From: Aequoribacter fuscus
GTDB taxonomy: Bacteria > Pseudomonadota > Gammaproteobacteria > Pseudomonadales > Halieaceae
Assembly (NCBI RefSeq): GCF_009910365.1
Contig: NZ_CP036423.1
Span: 124,001 to 188,000 of the forward strand
DNA length: 64,000 nt
Reading direction: 5' to 3'
Positions 18,927-28,117 of the stretch are shown one piece after another. A model generated the notes under the pieces. The model made no database searches. It was not told where the DNA came from and worked only from the letters and a program-made list of their open reading frames with translations. Positions within the stretch are counted from its first letter, which is position 1. Each line of letters opens with the position of its first letter. The translations under genes were made by a program, and so were the position numbers.

Positions 18927-19916
18927 TTACGCCGCATCTTTTCTAAGAGTCGCTGTTAATTGCTGGATAAAGTCCAGTTGTTCTTGGGGGTGCTGAATTC
19001 GGTTAAAGCTTGATCGTACGCTTCGGTCGAGGTCCATAGATTCAAAGTACCAGCTGGCGTGTTTGCGAGCAAAGCGCACGCCCATAAAGTCGCCGTAAAA
19101 TTCATGAATCGCAGCTACATGCTGGTAGGCGATGTGTAGTTTCGTTTCACGACTGGGCGCTTCTAGTACCTCGCCGGTACGCCACTTGTGCTTTATCTGA
19201 CCAAGTAACCAAGGTTGACCCTGTGCGCCGCGGCCGACCATGATCCCGGCAGCACCCGTGTAGTTTAACACCTTAAGTGCCTGATCGGGGTGGGTAATAT
19301 CACCATTTGCGATGACTGGGATATCGACGCGGCTTACTACCTCTGCGATCGTATCGTATTCGACGGCACCTTTAAACGCGCAGGCTTTGGTGCGCCCGTG
19401 AATTGTAAGTGCAGCAATGCCAGCGTCTTGCGCGATGAGGGCAATGGTTGTGGCGTTGCGCTCGTTTGGTGATGTGCCGGTGCGAATTTTGAGGGTCACG
19501 GGAATATCTACGGCAGACTTTACTGCGACTAAAATGTCTTGTACTAAGGCTTCGTTGGCGAGCAATGCCGACCCCGCCGCCTTTTTACACACTTTTTTTG
19601 CAGGGCAGCCCATATTGATATCGATGATATCGGCGCCAGCTTCCTGGTTGAGCCGAGCTGCTTCCGCCAGTTGTTCGGGGTCATGGCCGACAATCTGTAC
19701 GATATGAGCTTGGTTGGAGTCAATGACGCTGCGCCATTGGGATTTTTGGGTTTGGCGCGTGTCTGGGTTGGCACTGATCATTTCGGCGACTGCGTAGGAC
19801 GCGCCGTGCTCGAGGCAGAGTCGACGAAACGGCAAATCTGACACGCCAGCCATAGGTGCGGCGATGACGGGATAGTCAAATTGATGGCGACCGATCGTCA
19901 GCAAAGTCGTTACCAC
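18927..19916 (-). CDS. dusB: tRNA-dihydrouridine synthase DusB
   Basis: FMN enzyme reducing specific tRNA uridines. The 329-residue protein starts with a TIM barrel containing VIAAPMAGVSDLPFRRLC. The catalytic cysteine is in DINMGCPAKKVCKKAAGSAL. TIHGRTKACAFKG and IANGDITHPDQ bind FMN, and a C-terminal helical tRNA-binding domain ends the protein. The gene pairs with fis 31 nt downstream, the conserved dusB-fis order. Confidence 0.95.
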   Translation of the reverse strand: MVTTLLTIGRHQFDYPVIAAPMAGVSDLPFRRLCLEHGASYAVAEMISANPDTRQTQKSQWRSVIDSNQAHIVQIVGHDPEQLAEAARLNQEAGADIIDINMGCPAKKVCKKAAGSALLANEALVQDILVAVKSAVDIPVTLKIRTGTSPNERNATTIALIAQDAGIAALTIHGRTKACAFKGAVEYDTIAEVVSRVDIPVIANGDITHPDQALKVLNYTGAAGIMVGRGAQGQPWLLGQIKHKWRTGEVLEAPSRETKLHIAYQHVAAIHEFYGDFMGVRFARKHASWYFESMDLDRSVRSSFNRIQHPQEQLDFIQQLTATLRKDAA

Positions 19917-19981
19917 TCTTTATGGGGAATTGGTAAGGATACCGCATGTCGTACGGTACTAGAACGAACATTTAAAAAAAC

Positions 19982-20875
19982 TCAATGCTTACGCTTGCGC
20001 CCGATTAAACAAACCCATTCGTCGGTTTGATCGGCAATATGCAGCTCGACCGCTGGCAGGTAATGTTCGCTTACAGCTGGAACTTGGGATTCAATCAATC
20101 CTGCGAGCACCAACAATCCGCCGGGCTTCAAAAATTCGACTAATTTTGGCGCCAACATCATCAAAGGTTCGGCCAAGATGTTGGCGACTAAAGTATCTGC
20201 GTAAGAGGGCGTTAAGTGTTGATTTTCTAGCTCTGGGCTAACCACGATAAAATCGTCAGTCGAAATGCTATTGCGTTGCGCATTATCGGTCGTTGCAACG
20301 AGCGCCTGTGGATCGTTGTCGACACCTATAAATCGTGAGGCTCCCATTTTTAGCATGGCAATGCCCAGAATGCCCGATCCACAACCGTAATCCACAGTCA
20401 TTTGATTTTGAAGATTTTGTTTGGCTAGCTGTTTTAAACACATCGCTGTCGAGGGATGGGTGCCAGTGCCGAACGCTAAACCAGGATCGAGTAATAAATT
20501 TACCGCGCTTGGATCGGGTGGGGTGCACCAGCTCGGGCAGATCCATAAGTTGTCGGAAAATTGAATGGGCTGATAGTGTTGCTCCCACTCGCGCTCCCAC
20601 ACTCGGTCTTCCAAGATTTCGATATCAAACTGACATGACGACTCAAACACGTCTTGAAGATGTGAGCGCAACGATTCGCTAGGAGTATCAGCCGTAAATA
20701 ACCCCAAAATGACGAGGTTGTCCCAAAGAGGTGTCTCCCCAACTCCGGGCTCGAGCACAGGCTGGTCGGCGCCATCTTGAAACGTAATGGATACCGCGCC
20801 AAGTTCGAGCAAGTGGTCCTCGATGGTTTCGTGCAATGTCTTGGGCGCACGCGCTCGAACTTGGATCCAGGCCAT
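19982..20875 (-). CDS. prmA: Ribosomal protein L11 methyltransferase PrmA
   Basis: Trimethylates ribosomal protein L11. The 297-residue protein has the N-terminal L11-binding domain (MAWIQVRARAPKT to about residue 60). It is followed by a SAM domain with LAFGTGTHPSTAMCL, VDYGCGSGILGIAMLKMG and LVANILAEPLMMLAP. Length is normal. Only 1 nt separates it from the accC stop, so it is co-transcribed with accBC. Confidence 0.96.
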   Translation of the reverse strand: MAWIQVRARAPKTLHETIEDHLLELGAVSITFQDGADQPVLEPGVGETPLWDNLVILGLFTADTPSESLRSHLQDVFESSCQFDIEILEDRVWEREWEQHYQPIQFSDNLWICPSWCTPPDPSAVNLLLDPGLAFGTGTHPSTAMCLKQLAKQNLQNQMTVDYGCGSGILGIAMLKMGASRFIGVDNDPQALVATTDNAQRNSISTDDFIVVSPELENQHLTPSYADTLVANILAEPLMMLAPKLVEFLKPGGLLVLAGLIESQVPAVSEHYLPAVELHIADQTDEWVCLIGRKRKH

Positions 20876-20876
20876 G

Positions 20877-22223
20877 TCAGTCTTCCAGGAGGCCTTCGAG
20901 ATAGTGAATGCTTACACCGCCGGCTAAGAACGAGGTATCTCTAACAAGGTTGCGATGCAGAGCTGCGTTAGTCCGTATGCCTTCTACAACCAACTCATCC
21001 AGCGCGCGCTGCATGCGTTTCATAGCGGTAGCGCGATCGTGTCCGTGAGTAATGACTTTGGCAATGAGTGAATCGTAAAACGGGGGCACGGTGTAGCCGT
21101 CGTAAATGTGGGAGTCAACACGCACGCCGATACCGCCCGGCGCATGGAAGCGCTTGATCTTGCCTGGCGAGGGCAGGAACGTTTGAGGGTCTTCCGCGTT
21201 GATTCGACACTCCATGGCGTGTCCGGTAAAGGTGATATCGTCTTGCTCGAAGCCGAGGGCTTCACCTCCCGCGACGCGAATTTGCTCGCGTACGATGTCG
21301 ACACCGGTAATCATTTCGGTGACAGGGTGCTCTACCTGCACTCGGGTGTTCATTTCGATAAAGTAAAACCCACCGTCTTCGTACAAGAACTCGAAAGTAC
21401 CTGCGCCGCGGTAGCCGATGGTCTTACACGCATTGACGCAGCTCTCGCCTACGGCTTGACGCAGCTCATCGGGAATGCCGGGTGCAGGCGCTTCCTCGAT
21501 CACTTTCTGGTGTCGACGTTGGAGTGAGCAATCGCGGTCGCCCAAGTGAACAACGCCGCCTTGCCCGTCAGCCAATACTTGAATTTCGACGTGTCGCGGA
21601 CGCTGCAGATATTTCTCGATATAGACGACATCACTGCCAAAAGCCGCCGCGGCTTCTGACTGTGTGACCTGCACCGAGGACAGCAGTGCTGCCTCGTTGT
21701 GGACGACGCGCATTCCCCGGCCGCCGCCGCCAGCCGCGGCTTTAACAATCACCGGATAGCCAATGCGACGCGCAATTTCGAGGGTTCGATCGGCATCGGC
21801 AGTCAAGGGACCGTCCGAGCCGGGCACCGTGGGGACGCCGGCTTTCTTCATAGCCTCGATGGCCGATACTTTGTCGCCCATTAGGCGGATGGTATCGGCG
21901 GTGGGGCCAATAAAAATAAAGCCGCTGCGCTCGACTTGCTCCGCAAAGTCGGCGTTCTCAGCCAAAAAACCGTAGCCGGGGTGAATAGCGTCGGCATTGG
22001 TGACTTCGGCTGCGCTGATAATCGCCGGTATGTTTAGGTAGCTTTGCGCTGAGGCTGCGGGACCGATGCAGACAGCTTCGTCTGCTAAACGCACATGCAT
22101 GAGGTCGCGGTCCGCAGTCGAGTGTACGGCCACCGTTTTGATGCCCAGTTCCTTACAGGCTCTAAGCACGCGCAAGGCGATCTCGCCGCGATTCGCGATC
22201 AGGACTTTTTCTATGGTTCGCAT
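20877..22223 (-). CDS. accC: Acetyl-CoA carboxylase biotin carboxylase subunit AccC
   Basis: Carboxylates biotin on AccB with ATP and bicarbonate, starting fatty-acid synthesis. The ATG at 22221-22223 gives 448 residues beginning [17 protein letters not shown], with GGGAG-like ribosome site; an upstream ATG adding six residues lacks similarity. Motifs include [15 protein letters not shown], the ATP-grasp glycine loop [14 protein letters not shown] and [17 protein letters not shown]. It lies 14 nt behind accB. Confidence 0.97.
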   Translation of the reverse strand: MRTIEKVLIANRGEIALRVLRACKELGIKTVAVHSTADRDLMHVRLADEAVCIGPAASAQSYLNIPAIISAAEVTNADAIHPGYGFLAENADFAEQVERSGFIFIGPTADTIRLMGDKVSAIEAMKKAGVPTVPGSDGPLTADADRTLEIARRIGYPVIVKAAAGGGGRGMRVVHNEAALLSSVQVTQSEAAAAFGSDVVYIEKYLQRPRHVEIQVLADGQGGVVHLGDRDCSLQRRHQKVIEEAPAPGIPDELRQAVGESCVNACKTIGYRGAGTFEFLYEDGGFYFIEMNTRVQVEHPVTEMITGVDIVREQIRVAGGEALGFEQDDITFTGHAMECRINAEDPQTFLPSPGKIKRFHAPGGIGVRVDSHIYDGYTVPPFYDSLIAKVITHGHDRATAMKRMQRALDELVVEGIRTNAALHRNLVRDTSFLAGGVSIHYLEGLLED

Positions 22224-22237
22224 CGATCTGCTCCCGA

Positions 22238-22690
22238 TCAAATAATCGTGATCAGAGGCTGGTCGAACTCAACAGCTTCGCCGTTTTCGACCAAGATAGC
22301 GCCAATTTTGCCGGATTTGTCTGCTTCAATTTGGTTCATCATCTTCATGGCTTCGACGATACAGATGACGTCGCCGGCGTTAACGTTTTGGCCGACCTTG
22401 ATGAAAGGTGCGGATGTTGGTGAGGGCGCAGCATAGTACGTGCCGACCATCGGTGATTTAACGGCATGACCCTCTACCGCAGCTTCTTTGGGTGCTTCTG
22501 CCACTGGCGCCGCAGGTGCAGCGGCCGCCGGAGCGGGAGGTGCGTAGGTCGGTACAGAGGCAACCGAAACATTGCCTGCGGGTGCGCTGCGGCGAATACG
22601 GACAGAATCATCGCCTTCATGAATCTCGATTTCGTCGATATTTGACTCTTCGAGAAGCTCAACCAATTTTTTGACCTTGCGGATATCCAT
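22238..22690 (-). CDS. accB: Biotin carboxyl carrier protein AccB
   Basis: Carries the biotin arm for acetyl-CoA carboxylase. The 150 residues comprise an N-terminal helical region, a Pro/Ala-rich flexible linker (about 38-70) and a C-terminal biotinyl domain. The target lysine is in VEAMKMMN. The thumb-containing [15 protein letters not shown]-type segment (here [12 protein letters not shown]) marks the AccB family. Followed by accC and prmA in one operon. Confidence 0.97.
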   Translation of the reverse strand: MDIRKVKKLVELLEESNIDEIEIHEGDDSVRIRRSAPAGNVSVASVPTYAPPAPAAAAPAAPVAEAPKEAAVEGHAVKSPMVGTYYAAPSPTSAPFIKVGQNVNAGDVICIVEAMKMMNQIEADKSGKIGAILVENGEAVEFDQPLITII

Positions 22691-22727
22691 AGTAGTTCAA
22701 CCTTATAAAGTGAAAGCGCTTGGCGCG

Positions 22728-23171
22728 TTAATGTTGTTTTGTGTGCTCGATCGCCGCTGTTAGCGCCAGTTCGTAACTTTTAACTCCAAAGCCACAAATA
22801 ACGCCGATGGCGACATCCGATAAATACGAGTGTTTTCTGAAGGGTTCTCGAGCGTGTACGTTCGATAAATGCGTTTCAATAAATGGAATGGCGACACCGG
22901 TAAGTGCATCGCGTAAGGCTACGCTCGTATGGGTCAACGCACCGGGATTAATCACAATCACATCGACATTAGCCGCGCGTGCAGAATGAATTTTGTCGAT
23001 GAGTTCGTGCTCAGCGTTGCTTTGATAGCAGCTAATTTGTGCACCTTCTTGCAGGGCAATGAGTTGAAGTTGCCCATTGATGTCGTCTAGCGTGCTGTGG
23101 CCATAGACTTCGGGCTCGCGTTGGCCAAGTAAGTTGAGATTGGGGCCATGTATTACCCAAATTGTCGCCAT
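22728..23171 (-). CDS. aroQ: Type II 3-dehydroquinate dehydratase AroQ
   Basis: Third step of the shikimate pathway. The 147-residue protein forms the dodecameric flavodoxin-like type II enzyme. It shows [21 protein letters not shown]-type N-terminus with the catalytic tyrosine, [29 protein letters not shown] and [18 protein letters not shown]. It lies 37 nt upstream of accB; aroQ-accB-accC is a widespread order. Confidence 0.96.
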   Translation of the reverse strand: MATIWVIHGPNLNLLGQREPEVYGHSTLDDINGQLQLIALQEGAQISCYQSNAEHELIDKIHSARAANVDVIVINPGALTHTSVALRDALTGVAIPFIETHLSNVHAREPFRKHSYLSDVAIGVICGFGVKSYELALTAAIEHTKQH

Positions 23172-23260
23172 ATGAGAGCCGCCCCCGCTGCCTGCTTATA
23201 ATGGCGCAAGTGTGACAAATTACCGTTTAGAAGTCCATGGGTTCCGAGCCGTTTCGCCGC

Positions 23261-23284
23261 AAATCACGCTTTTTAGCGTGATTT
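23261..23284. terminator. Hairpin downstream of dsbD
   Basis: AAATCACGCT and AGCGTGATTT form a perfect 10-bp stem with a TTTT loop between the dsbD stop and the aroQ start. Read on the minus strand it lies 22 nt past dsbD and could weaken read-through into aroQ. No long T-run follows, so efficiency is uncertain. Confidence 0.45.
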
Positions 23285-23305
23285 ACCTTAATTGACTGGC
23301 AGTAT

Positions 23306-25006
23306 TTACTGCGCGCCAATCGAATTCAGTACAATTTCTTTGGTGAGAATTTGGGGCAAGATTACCGGCGGCTGGCTATTTCCTGGATAGACGAGGTAAA
23401 ACGGTATGCCGCTGCGCTGAAACTCTGCCAAAAATTCTGCAACCGCGGGGTCGTAATTCGTCCAGTCGATAATGTGGTAGATGACATTGCGTTCGGCAAA
23501 GGCTTGCTGAATTTCCGCAGTTTCAAGCACGGCCTTCTCGTTGGCAATGCACGTAATGCACCAGTCGGCGGTGACGTCTACAAAGACCGTCTGCGGCCCG
23601 GCTGTCAGCGTGTTGAACTCGCTGCGCGAAAACGCGCCACTTGATGATTGGGTTTCGGTTTGGACGGGCGGGTTGAAGGTTAGTAGGATGGCAAGTGCGA
23701 AGGTCAGTGCAGACAAGCGTTTTGCCCAACCTGTTTTGCTCCAGAGCCATAGCGACAAGGCTATTAACAAGCAGGCAACCAGTAAGGTGGCGAAGACATC
23801 CACGCCTGCTTGGCGCCCTGCAACCCAAAGTAACCAGATTACCGTCATGTAGAGTGGGAATGCTAAAAATTGCCGGAACGTGACCATCCAAGCGCCTGGT
23901 TTCGGCATCCAACGTCTAAGCGTGGTGCTGTAGCTTAGAGCTATCATGGGTAATGCCATGCCTAGCCCGAGTGCGGCGAAAACTAGCAGCGCTGTTGCGG
24001 TATTTTGGGTTAGCGCAAAACCTAAAGCCGTGCCCATAAATGGCGCTGTGCAGGGGCTTGCTACCACGACCGCAAGTACGCCCGTAAAAAAGCTGCTCTT
24101 GTGGTTGGTTCCTTGGGTGAGCGAGCTGCCTAAGCCCATGAACGACGTTCCGAGCTCGGCAAGGCCCGATAAAGCGAGCGCCATTGCGAAGAACAGAAGC
24201 GCCAGCAGCCCGACGAATTCAGTGCTTTGTAGCTGGAATCCCCAGCCAACTGCTTGACCGGCTGCTTTTAACGTCAGTATAAGACCGGCAAATGCCACAA
24301 AACTTAAAACAACGCCTGCGGTGTAATACCAGCTGTGAACATGGTTTTCCTTCGGATCAGCGCTGACAAAACCTAAAACTTTTAACGAAAGAATAGGGAA
24401 AACACAGGGCATTAAGTTGAGGATGGCCCCACCGAGCAAGGCGAACAGCATTATTGTCCATACGCTTTGCGAGCTGACTTCCGGTCGCGGCTGCAGGGAT
24501 TGCTGAGCTTGCCGATATTGCTCTGCGCTTAGGGGTAAAACTTGTCCGGCCCCAGGCTGTAGCTCGAAGTAGTCCGTGCGTGGAGGATAGCACAGGCCCG
24601 CATCGGCGCAGCCTTGCGAAGTAATGGCAAGCACCGTGCCGTCGGGTATGGGAGTGGCGGTGCTTAGGTCAATGTCAGCAAACTCGTAATAGACTTTTAC
24701 GTCGCCGAAATACTCATCCGTTTTATCGATAGCTGCTGAATAGCGAGCGCTTACCCCCGGTGCCCTGGATTCGGGCTTAAGAGCAAATGCAAACTGATGC
24801 TGATACAGATAGTATTCGGGAGCGATTTGCCACAGTACCTTTAGCGTTTGTGCATCGATCAGGTCGACTTGAACCTTGTAAGCGTCTTCAACAGGTAAGA
24901 ACTCATCTTGATTGCTTGCTGTTAGAAAGTTGCCTTGCGCCAGACTTTGCAGTGGCAGGGCGAGCAGTAATAGCACGGCAAACAACTTGCGAATTCCCTG
25001 ATCCAT
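23306..25006 (-). CDS. dsbD: Thiol:disulfide interchange protein DsbD
   Basis: Moves reducing power from cytoplasmic thioredoxin across the inner membrane to periplasmic DsbC/DsbG-type partners and cytochrome maturation. The 566 residues include a signal peptide and a periplasmic alpha domain with the cysteine pair in SQGCADAGLCYPP. Eight membrane segments follow, with NLMPCVFPILS and ASPCTAPFMG. A C-terminal thioredoxin domain carries DWCITC. All six redox cysteines are present. The ATG at 25006 has a TTGAGG site; a TTG 12 nt upstream is less likely. Confidence 0.95.
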   Translation of the reverse strand: MDQGIRKLFAVLLLLALPLQSLAQGNFLTASNQDEFLPVEDAYKVQVDLIDAQTLKVLWQIAPEYYLYQHQFAFALKPESRAPGVSARYSAAIDKTDEYFGDVKVYYEFADIDLSTATPIPDGTVLAITSQGCADAGLCYPPRTDYFELQPGAGQVLPLSAEQYRQAQQSLQPRPEVSSQSVWTIMLFALLGGAILNLMPCVFPILSLKVLGFVSADPKENHVHSWYYTAGVVLSFVAFAGLILTLKAAGQAVGWGFQLQSTEFVGLLALLFFAMALALSGLAELGTSFMGLGSSLTQGTNHKSSFFTGVLAVVVASPCTAPFMGTALGFALTQNTATALLVFAALGLGMALPMIALSYSTTLRRWMPKPGAWMVTFRQFLAFPLYMTVIWLLWVAGRQAGVDVFATLLVACLLIALSLWLWSKTGWAKRLSALTFALAILLTFNPPVQTETQSSSGAFSRSEFNTLTAGPQTVFVDVTADWCITCIANEKAVLETAEIQQAFAERNVIYHIIDWTNYDPAVAEFLAEFQRSGIPFYLVYPGNSQPPVILPQILTKEIVLNSIGAQ

Positions 25007-25116
25007 TTGCAACCTCAAGCGGTAAAAAGAGCGTAAATACTAGCAGGTTGCTGGTGTAATCCCAAAGTTTCGCCAATCATTCGTGCTATAGTGGCGTCAG
25101 ATAAAGGAGTGTTGCT

Positions 25117-25626
25117 ATGAAGTTTGTTTTGCAGGCCCTCATGCTCGGTTTAAGCGCGGTGTGTGTTAGTGATGTGGCGGCGAGTCAGGCGCAACACGAG
25201 CAGCAGCAGGCCTCGCATGGTAGTCATGCTAATGAGCTACACATTATGAATGGTTGGGTTCGTGCGCTGCCGCCCACGCGAAAGGTGACTGCGGCGTATC
25301 TGACATTGCATAACGCTAGCGATACCACAATGACAATTGACGGGTTTAGTTCACCCATTGCAGCTGCTGCAGAGCTGCATGATTCGGTCCTTCAAGATGG
25401 ACAGATGCGCATGATCAAGCAGGAGGCTTTGGTGTTGGCGCCCGATGAGCACAAGACATTACAACCTGCTGGTTTGCATGTGATGTTGCTGGGGCTTGAG
25501 GCTATGCCGAAAGAGGGCGATCAAGTCGAAGTGTGCGTTAAATCAGGCGAGTTGAAGTCTTGCAAGGCAGTGCCTGTGTTAAAAATGGCTCCTATGGATG
25601 CGATGCCGCATCACCAACATCATTAA
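25117..25626 (+). CDS. Periplasmic PCu(A)C copper chaperone
   Basis: Binds Cu(I) in the periplasm, usually for delivery to cytochrome oxidase. The 169 residues include a signal peptide (cleavage expected near AAS-QA) and a HEQQQASHGSH histidine-rich segment. The family copper motif follows: H in AELHDS, methionines in GQMRMI, then GLHVMLLGL. A second histidine-rich tail ends the protein (MPHHQHH). AAAGGAG precedes the ATG. It precedes a DUF2333 gene by 12 nt and diverges from dsbD; a joint role in periplasmic metal or redox handling is an inference. Confidence 0.88.
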   Translation: MKFVLQALMLGLSAVCVSDVAASQAQHEQQQASHGSHANELHIMNGWVRALPPTRKVTAAYLTLHNASDTTMTIDGFSSPIAAAAELHDSVLQDGQMRMIKQEALVLAPDEHKTLQPAGLHVMLLGLEAMPKEGDQVEVCVKSGELKSCKAVPVLKMAPMDAMPHHQHH

Positions 25627-25638
25627 ACGGAGCAAATC

Positions 25639-26664
25639 ATGGCGCTGCAGCAACTGAAAAACCGAATTAAGACGTGGTTGCCCACCGGCGCTGTGGGCCT
25701 GGCTGGCCCCTTGGGAGGTTTGCTCGCGGTTTATATTTTACTGGTGGCGGGGCTTGGAATTTATTGGTCGCGCGCGCCTGCACCTTTCGACGTTCAAGCC
25801 ATTATCGCGGAGTCTTCATCCCGTCCGGCGACGGGTGTTGCCACAACATTAACTGCCATTCAGCTGGGCGAAAGTCTGTTATCGAAGCCGGGGGGCTTTT
25901 TGCGCAATGACATCGCGCCACCTGGAGTTTTGTTGGATAACATCCCCAACTGGGAATACGGCGTTTTAATTCAGCTGCGTGATTTGACTCGGGCGATGCG
26001 AGAGGTGATGTCTCGATCGCAATCACAATCACGCGAAGACCCCGATTTGGCTTTGGCGGAGCCTCGCTTTAACTTTCAGGCTAATTCTTGGATGTTGCCA
26101 AGTTCCGAATCCCAGTACGAGGAAGGCTTGGCGTATTTGCGTGCGTACTTGGCGCGTTTGCAAGACCCTGAGGCAAAAGAGGCGCAGTTTTACGCCAGAG
26201 CCGACAATCTTCGACATTGGCTGGCAGCGGTAGATATTCGGCTGGGCAGCCTGTCGCAGCGCTTGAGCGCCAGTGTGGGGCAGCGGCGTGTGAATACCGA
26301 TTTGGCTGGCGATGGCGCCGCAACTCAGTCCACGCCGGTACCGGCCGAGCTAGAAGTTAAAACACCGTGGGCTGAAATTGACGATGTGTTTTATGAGGCG
26401 CGGGGTACCGCCTGGGCCTTGTTGCACATTCTGCGTGCTATCGAGGTGGACTTTGCGGATGTGTTGGCCAAAAAGAACGCTACTGTGAGTGTCCGACAAA
26501 TTATCAGAGAACTCGAGGCCACGCAGGAAAACGTATGGAGCCCCATGATATTGAACGGCAGTGGCTTTGGTCTGTGGGCTAATCACTCATTGGTCATGGC
26601 GAGCTACTTAACCCGAGCCAATGCTGCCATTGTCGATCTCAGAGATTTGCTAGCCCAGGGTTAG
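25639..26664 (+). CDS. DUF2333 family inner-membrane protein
   Basis: Function unknown. The 341-residue protein has one N-terminal membrane anchor (GPLGGLLAVYILLVAGLGIYW, about residues 23-43). A large, mostly helical periplasmic domain follows, containing LLSKPGGFLRNDIAPPG and LDNIPNWEYGVLIQLRDLTRAM, a signature of the DUF2333 family of Gammaproteobacteria. GGAG precedes the ATG. It probably shares a transcript with the copper chaperone upstream. It overlaps the convergent pentapeptide gene by 4 nt. Confidence 0.85.
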   Translation: MALQQLKNRIKTWLPTGAVGLAGPLGGLLAVYILLVAGLGIYWSRAPAPFDVQAIIAESSSRPATGVATTLTAIQLGESLLSKPGGFLRNDIAPPGVLLDNIPNWEYGVLIQLRDLTRAMREVMSRSQSQSREDPDLALAEPRFNFQANSWMLPSSESQYEEGLAYLRAYLARLQDPEAKEAQFYARADNLRHWLAAVDIRLGSLSQRLSASVGQRRVNTDLAGDGAATQSTPVPAELEVKTPWAEIDDVFYEARGTAWALLHILRAIEVDFADVLAKKNATVSVRQIIRELEATQENVWSPMILNGSGFGLWANHSLVMASYLTRANAAIVDLRDLLAQG

Positions 26665-27011
26665 GTAAGCTGGCGACGATAGCGCAGGCGCGTGCCTGTA
26701 TCCAGAGACAGACGTATCTCTTCGGGGCTTAATTCGTCTGGGAAGTAGGTGCCCGAGAGTTTGGCGTCTAGGATGCTTGCTCCCTCTAAATTCGTGTTGC
26801 GAAAGTCGATACCGGACAGATCGGCGTTGCGGAAGTAGGCGTCGCTGAAATCTAAGCCGTCGGCATTCATGTTGCGCAAATCTCGACCACGGTAATCGCC
26901 GCTTTTAAGTTCGCTGGTGCTAAGAGTATCTCGCGCTTCATTAAACGCTTTAACGTCTTCTTGGCGCAGCATTTGATAAAGAGGATCGGGTTTAATTTCT
27001 GGTTTGCTCAC
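26661..27011 (-). CDS. Pentapeptide-repeat protein
   Basis: Small cytoplasmic protein of unknown role. From a GTG at 27009-27011 (GAGG about 7 nt upstream) it has 116 residues. The N-terminal part is helical (PLYQMLRQEDVKAFNEARD). About ten tandem A(D/N)LXX-type repeats follow, such as DLRNM, DGLDFSDAYF, NADLSGIDF and TNLEGA, expected to form a short right-handed beta helix. A longer reading frame starting at 27074 would overlap the kinase gene upstream and lacks a ribosome site. It lies 16 nt downstream of the PfkB kinase, probably in one operon. Confidence 0.8.
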   Translation of the reverse strand: MSKPEIKPDPLYQMLRQEDVKAFNEARDTLSTSELKSGDYRGRDLRNMNADGLDFSDAYFRNADLSGIDFRNTNLEGASILDAKLSGTYFPDELSPEEIRLSLDTGTRLRYRRQLT

Positions 27012-27027
27012 CGTTTGGCCTCGCGAG

Positions 27028-28029
27028 TTAGTTACCAAAGAAAGATTGGCGTAAGTGCTGACAGGTGTCAGCACTCAATCTAGGACCATATTGACTCACG
27101 ATGGTTCCCGCCGCAAGGCTGCCAAAGCGTCCCGAGGTGGCAAAATCCTCACCGCGTGTGAGTGCATATAAAAACGCGCCTGCAAACATATCACCTGCCC
27201 CGTTGCTGTCGATGGCGTGTACTTGGTGTGCGGGTATCTCAATGAGTTCGCTACCATCGTAGGCAAGCGCTCCCTCTGCGCCGCGGGTAATAACAAACTG
27301 CCCCGCTTTGTGTTTTAACATCTCGATCGCGACGTCTAGGGATTCAGTTTTGGCATAGGTCAGGGCTTCTTGAGTATTGCAGAAGATTAAATCAACGCCA
27401 TCGCCGACCAAGGCATCGATTTGCGATCGAAAAAATTCGACCATGCCGGGATCCGAAAAGCTGACCGCGATTTTTACCTCGTTCTGTTTGGCGATATCGC
27501 GGGCGCGCAGACAGGCTTTCATGCCGGTTGGTGAGGGCGCTTGATAGGCTTCTAGATAAAGCCACTCGCTCGCACACAAAGCTTTGGTATTGAGTTGGTC
27601 GAGCGACAAGGCCGCACTGATGCCCAAAAAGGTATTCATGCTGCGTTCCGCATCGGGGGTAATCATGACCAAACATTTACCCGTAGTGCCAATACCTCGC
27701 GCAACGGATTCGTCAAAGGCTACACCTGCTGCTGCCAAATCGCCGAGATAGATGTCACCGTACTCATCGTGCGCCACTTTGCAGGCAAAGTACGTTGGGC
27801 TACCCAGTAGGGCCGCCGCAATCACCGAGTTGGCAGCACTACCACCACTGGCGTGTTCGGCGGTGGTTAGGTGATCTTGTAGGTGGGCAATTAGCTCATC
27901 TTGACGGGCTTCGTCGACTAAGGTCATTAAGCCCTTTTCGACCTGCATGGTGTTAAGGTCTTGATCGGTGACTTTAATTTCAGTGTCGACAAGTGCCGCA
28001 CCGATCCCGAAGATGGTGTATTGCTTCAT
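27028..28029 (-). CDS. PfkB-family carbohydrate/adenosine kinase
   Basis: ATP-dependent kinase, most similar in pattern to bacterial adenosine kinase-like proteins. The 333 residues carry the N-terminal GIGAALVDTEI, the substrate GG motif ASGGSAANSVIAAALLG and the C-terminal anion-hole and catalytic base motif DSNGAGDMFAGAFLYA (PfkB signature 2). GKCLVMITPDAERSMNTFLG is characteristic of the adenosine-kinase subgroup. The substrate is not proven by sequence alone; ribokinase-like activity is the main alternative. Divergent from mrcB. Confidence 0.85.
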   Translation of the reverse strand: MKQYTIFGIGAALVDTEIKVTDQDLNTMQVEKGLMTLVDEARQDELIAHLQDHLTTAEHASGGSAANSVIAAALLGSPTYFACKVAHDEYGDIYLGDLAAAGVAFDESVARGIGTTGKCLVMITPDAERSMNTFLGISAALSLDQLNTKALCASEWLYLEAYQAPSPTGMKACLRARDIAKQNEVKIAVSFSDPGMVEFFRSQIDALVGDGVDLIFCNTQEALTYAKTESLDVAIEMLKHKAGQFVITRGAEGALAYDGSELIEIPAHQVHAIDSNGAGDMFAGAFLYALTRGEDFATSGRFGSLAAGTIVSQYGPRLSADTCQHLRQSFFGN

Positions 28030-28117
28030 GTTGGGTCGCTTCGCGTTTGGTTTCGTGTATTATCTCAGCATCCACTCTAATTAAAAGTGTAATCTTTCCG
28101 CATAATCGGCTTATTTC

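Noticed and set aside
27012-27074. Longer start for the pentapeptide-repeat protein
   Set aside because: Would overlap the kinase gene by 47 nt, lacks a ribosome site, and the added residues are not repeat-like; the GTG at 27011 has GAGG upstream.
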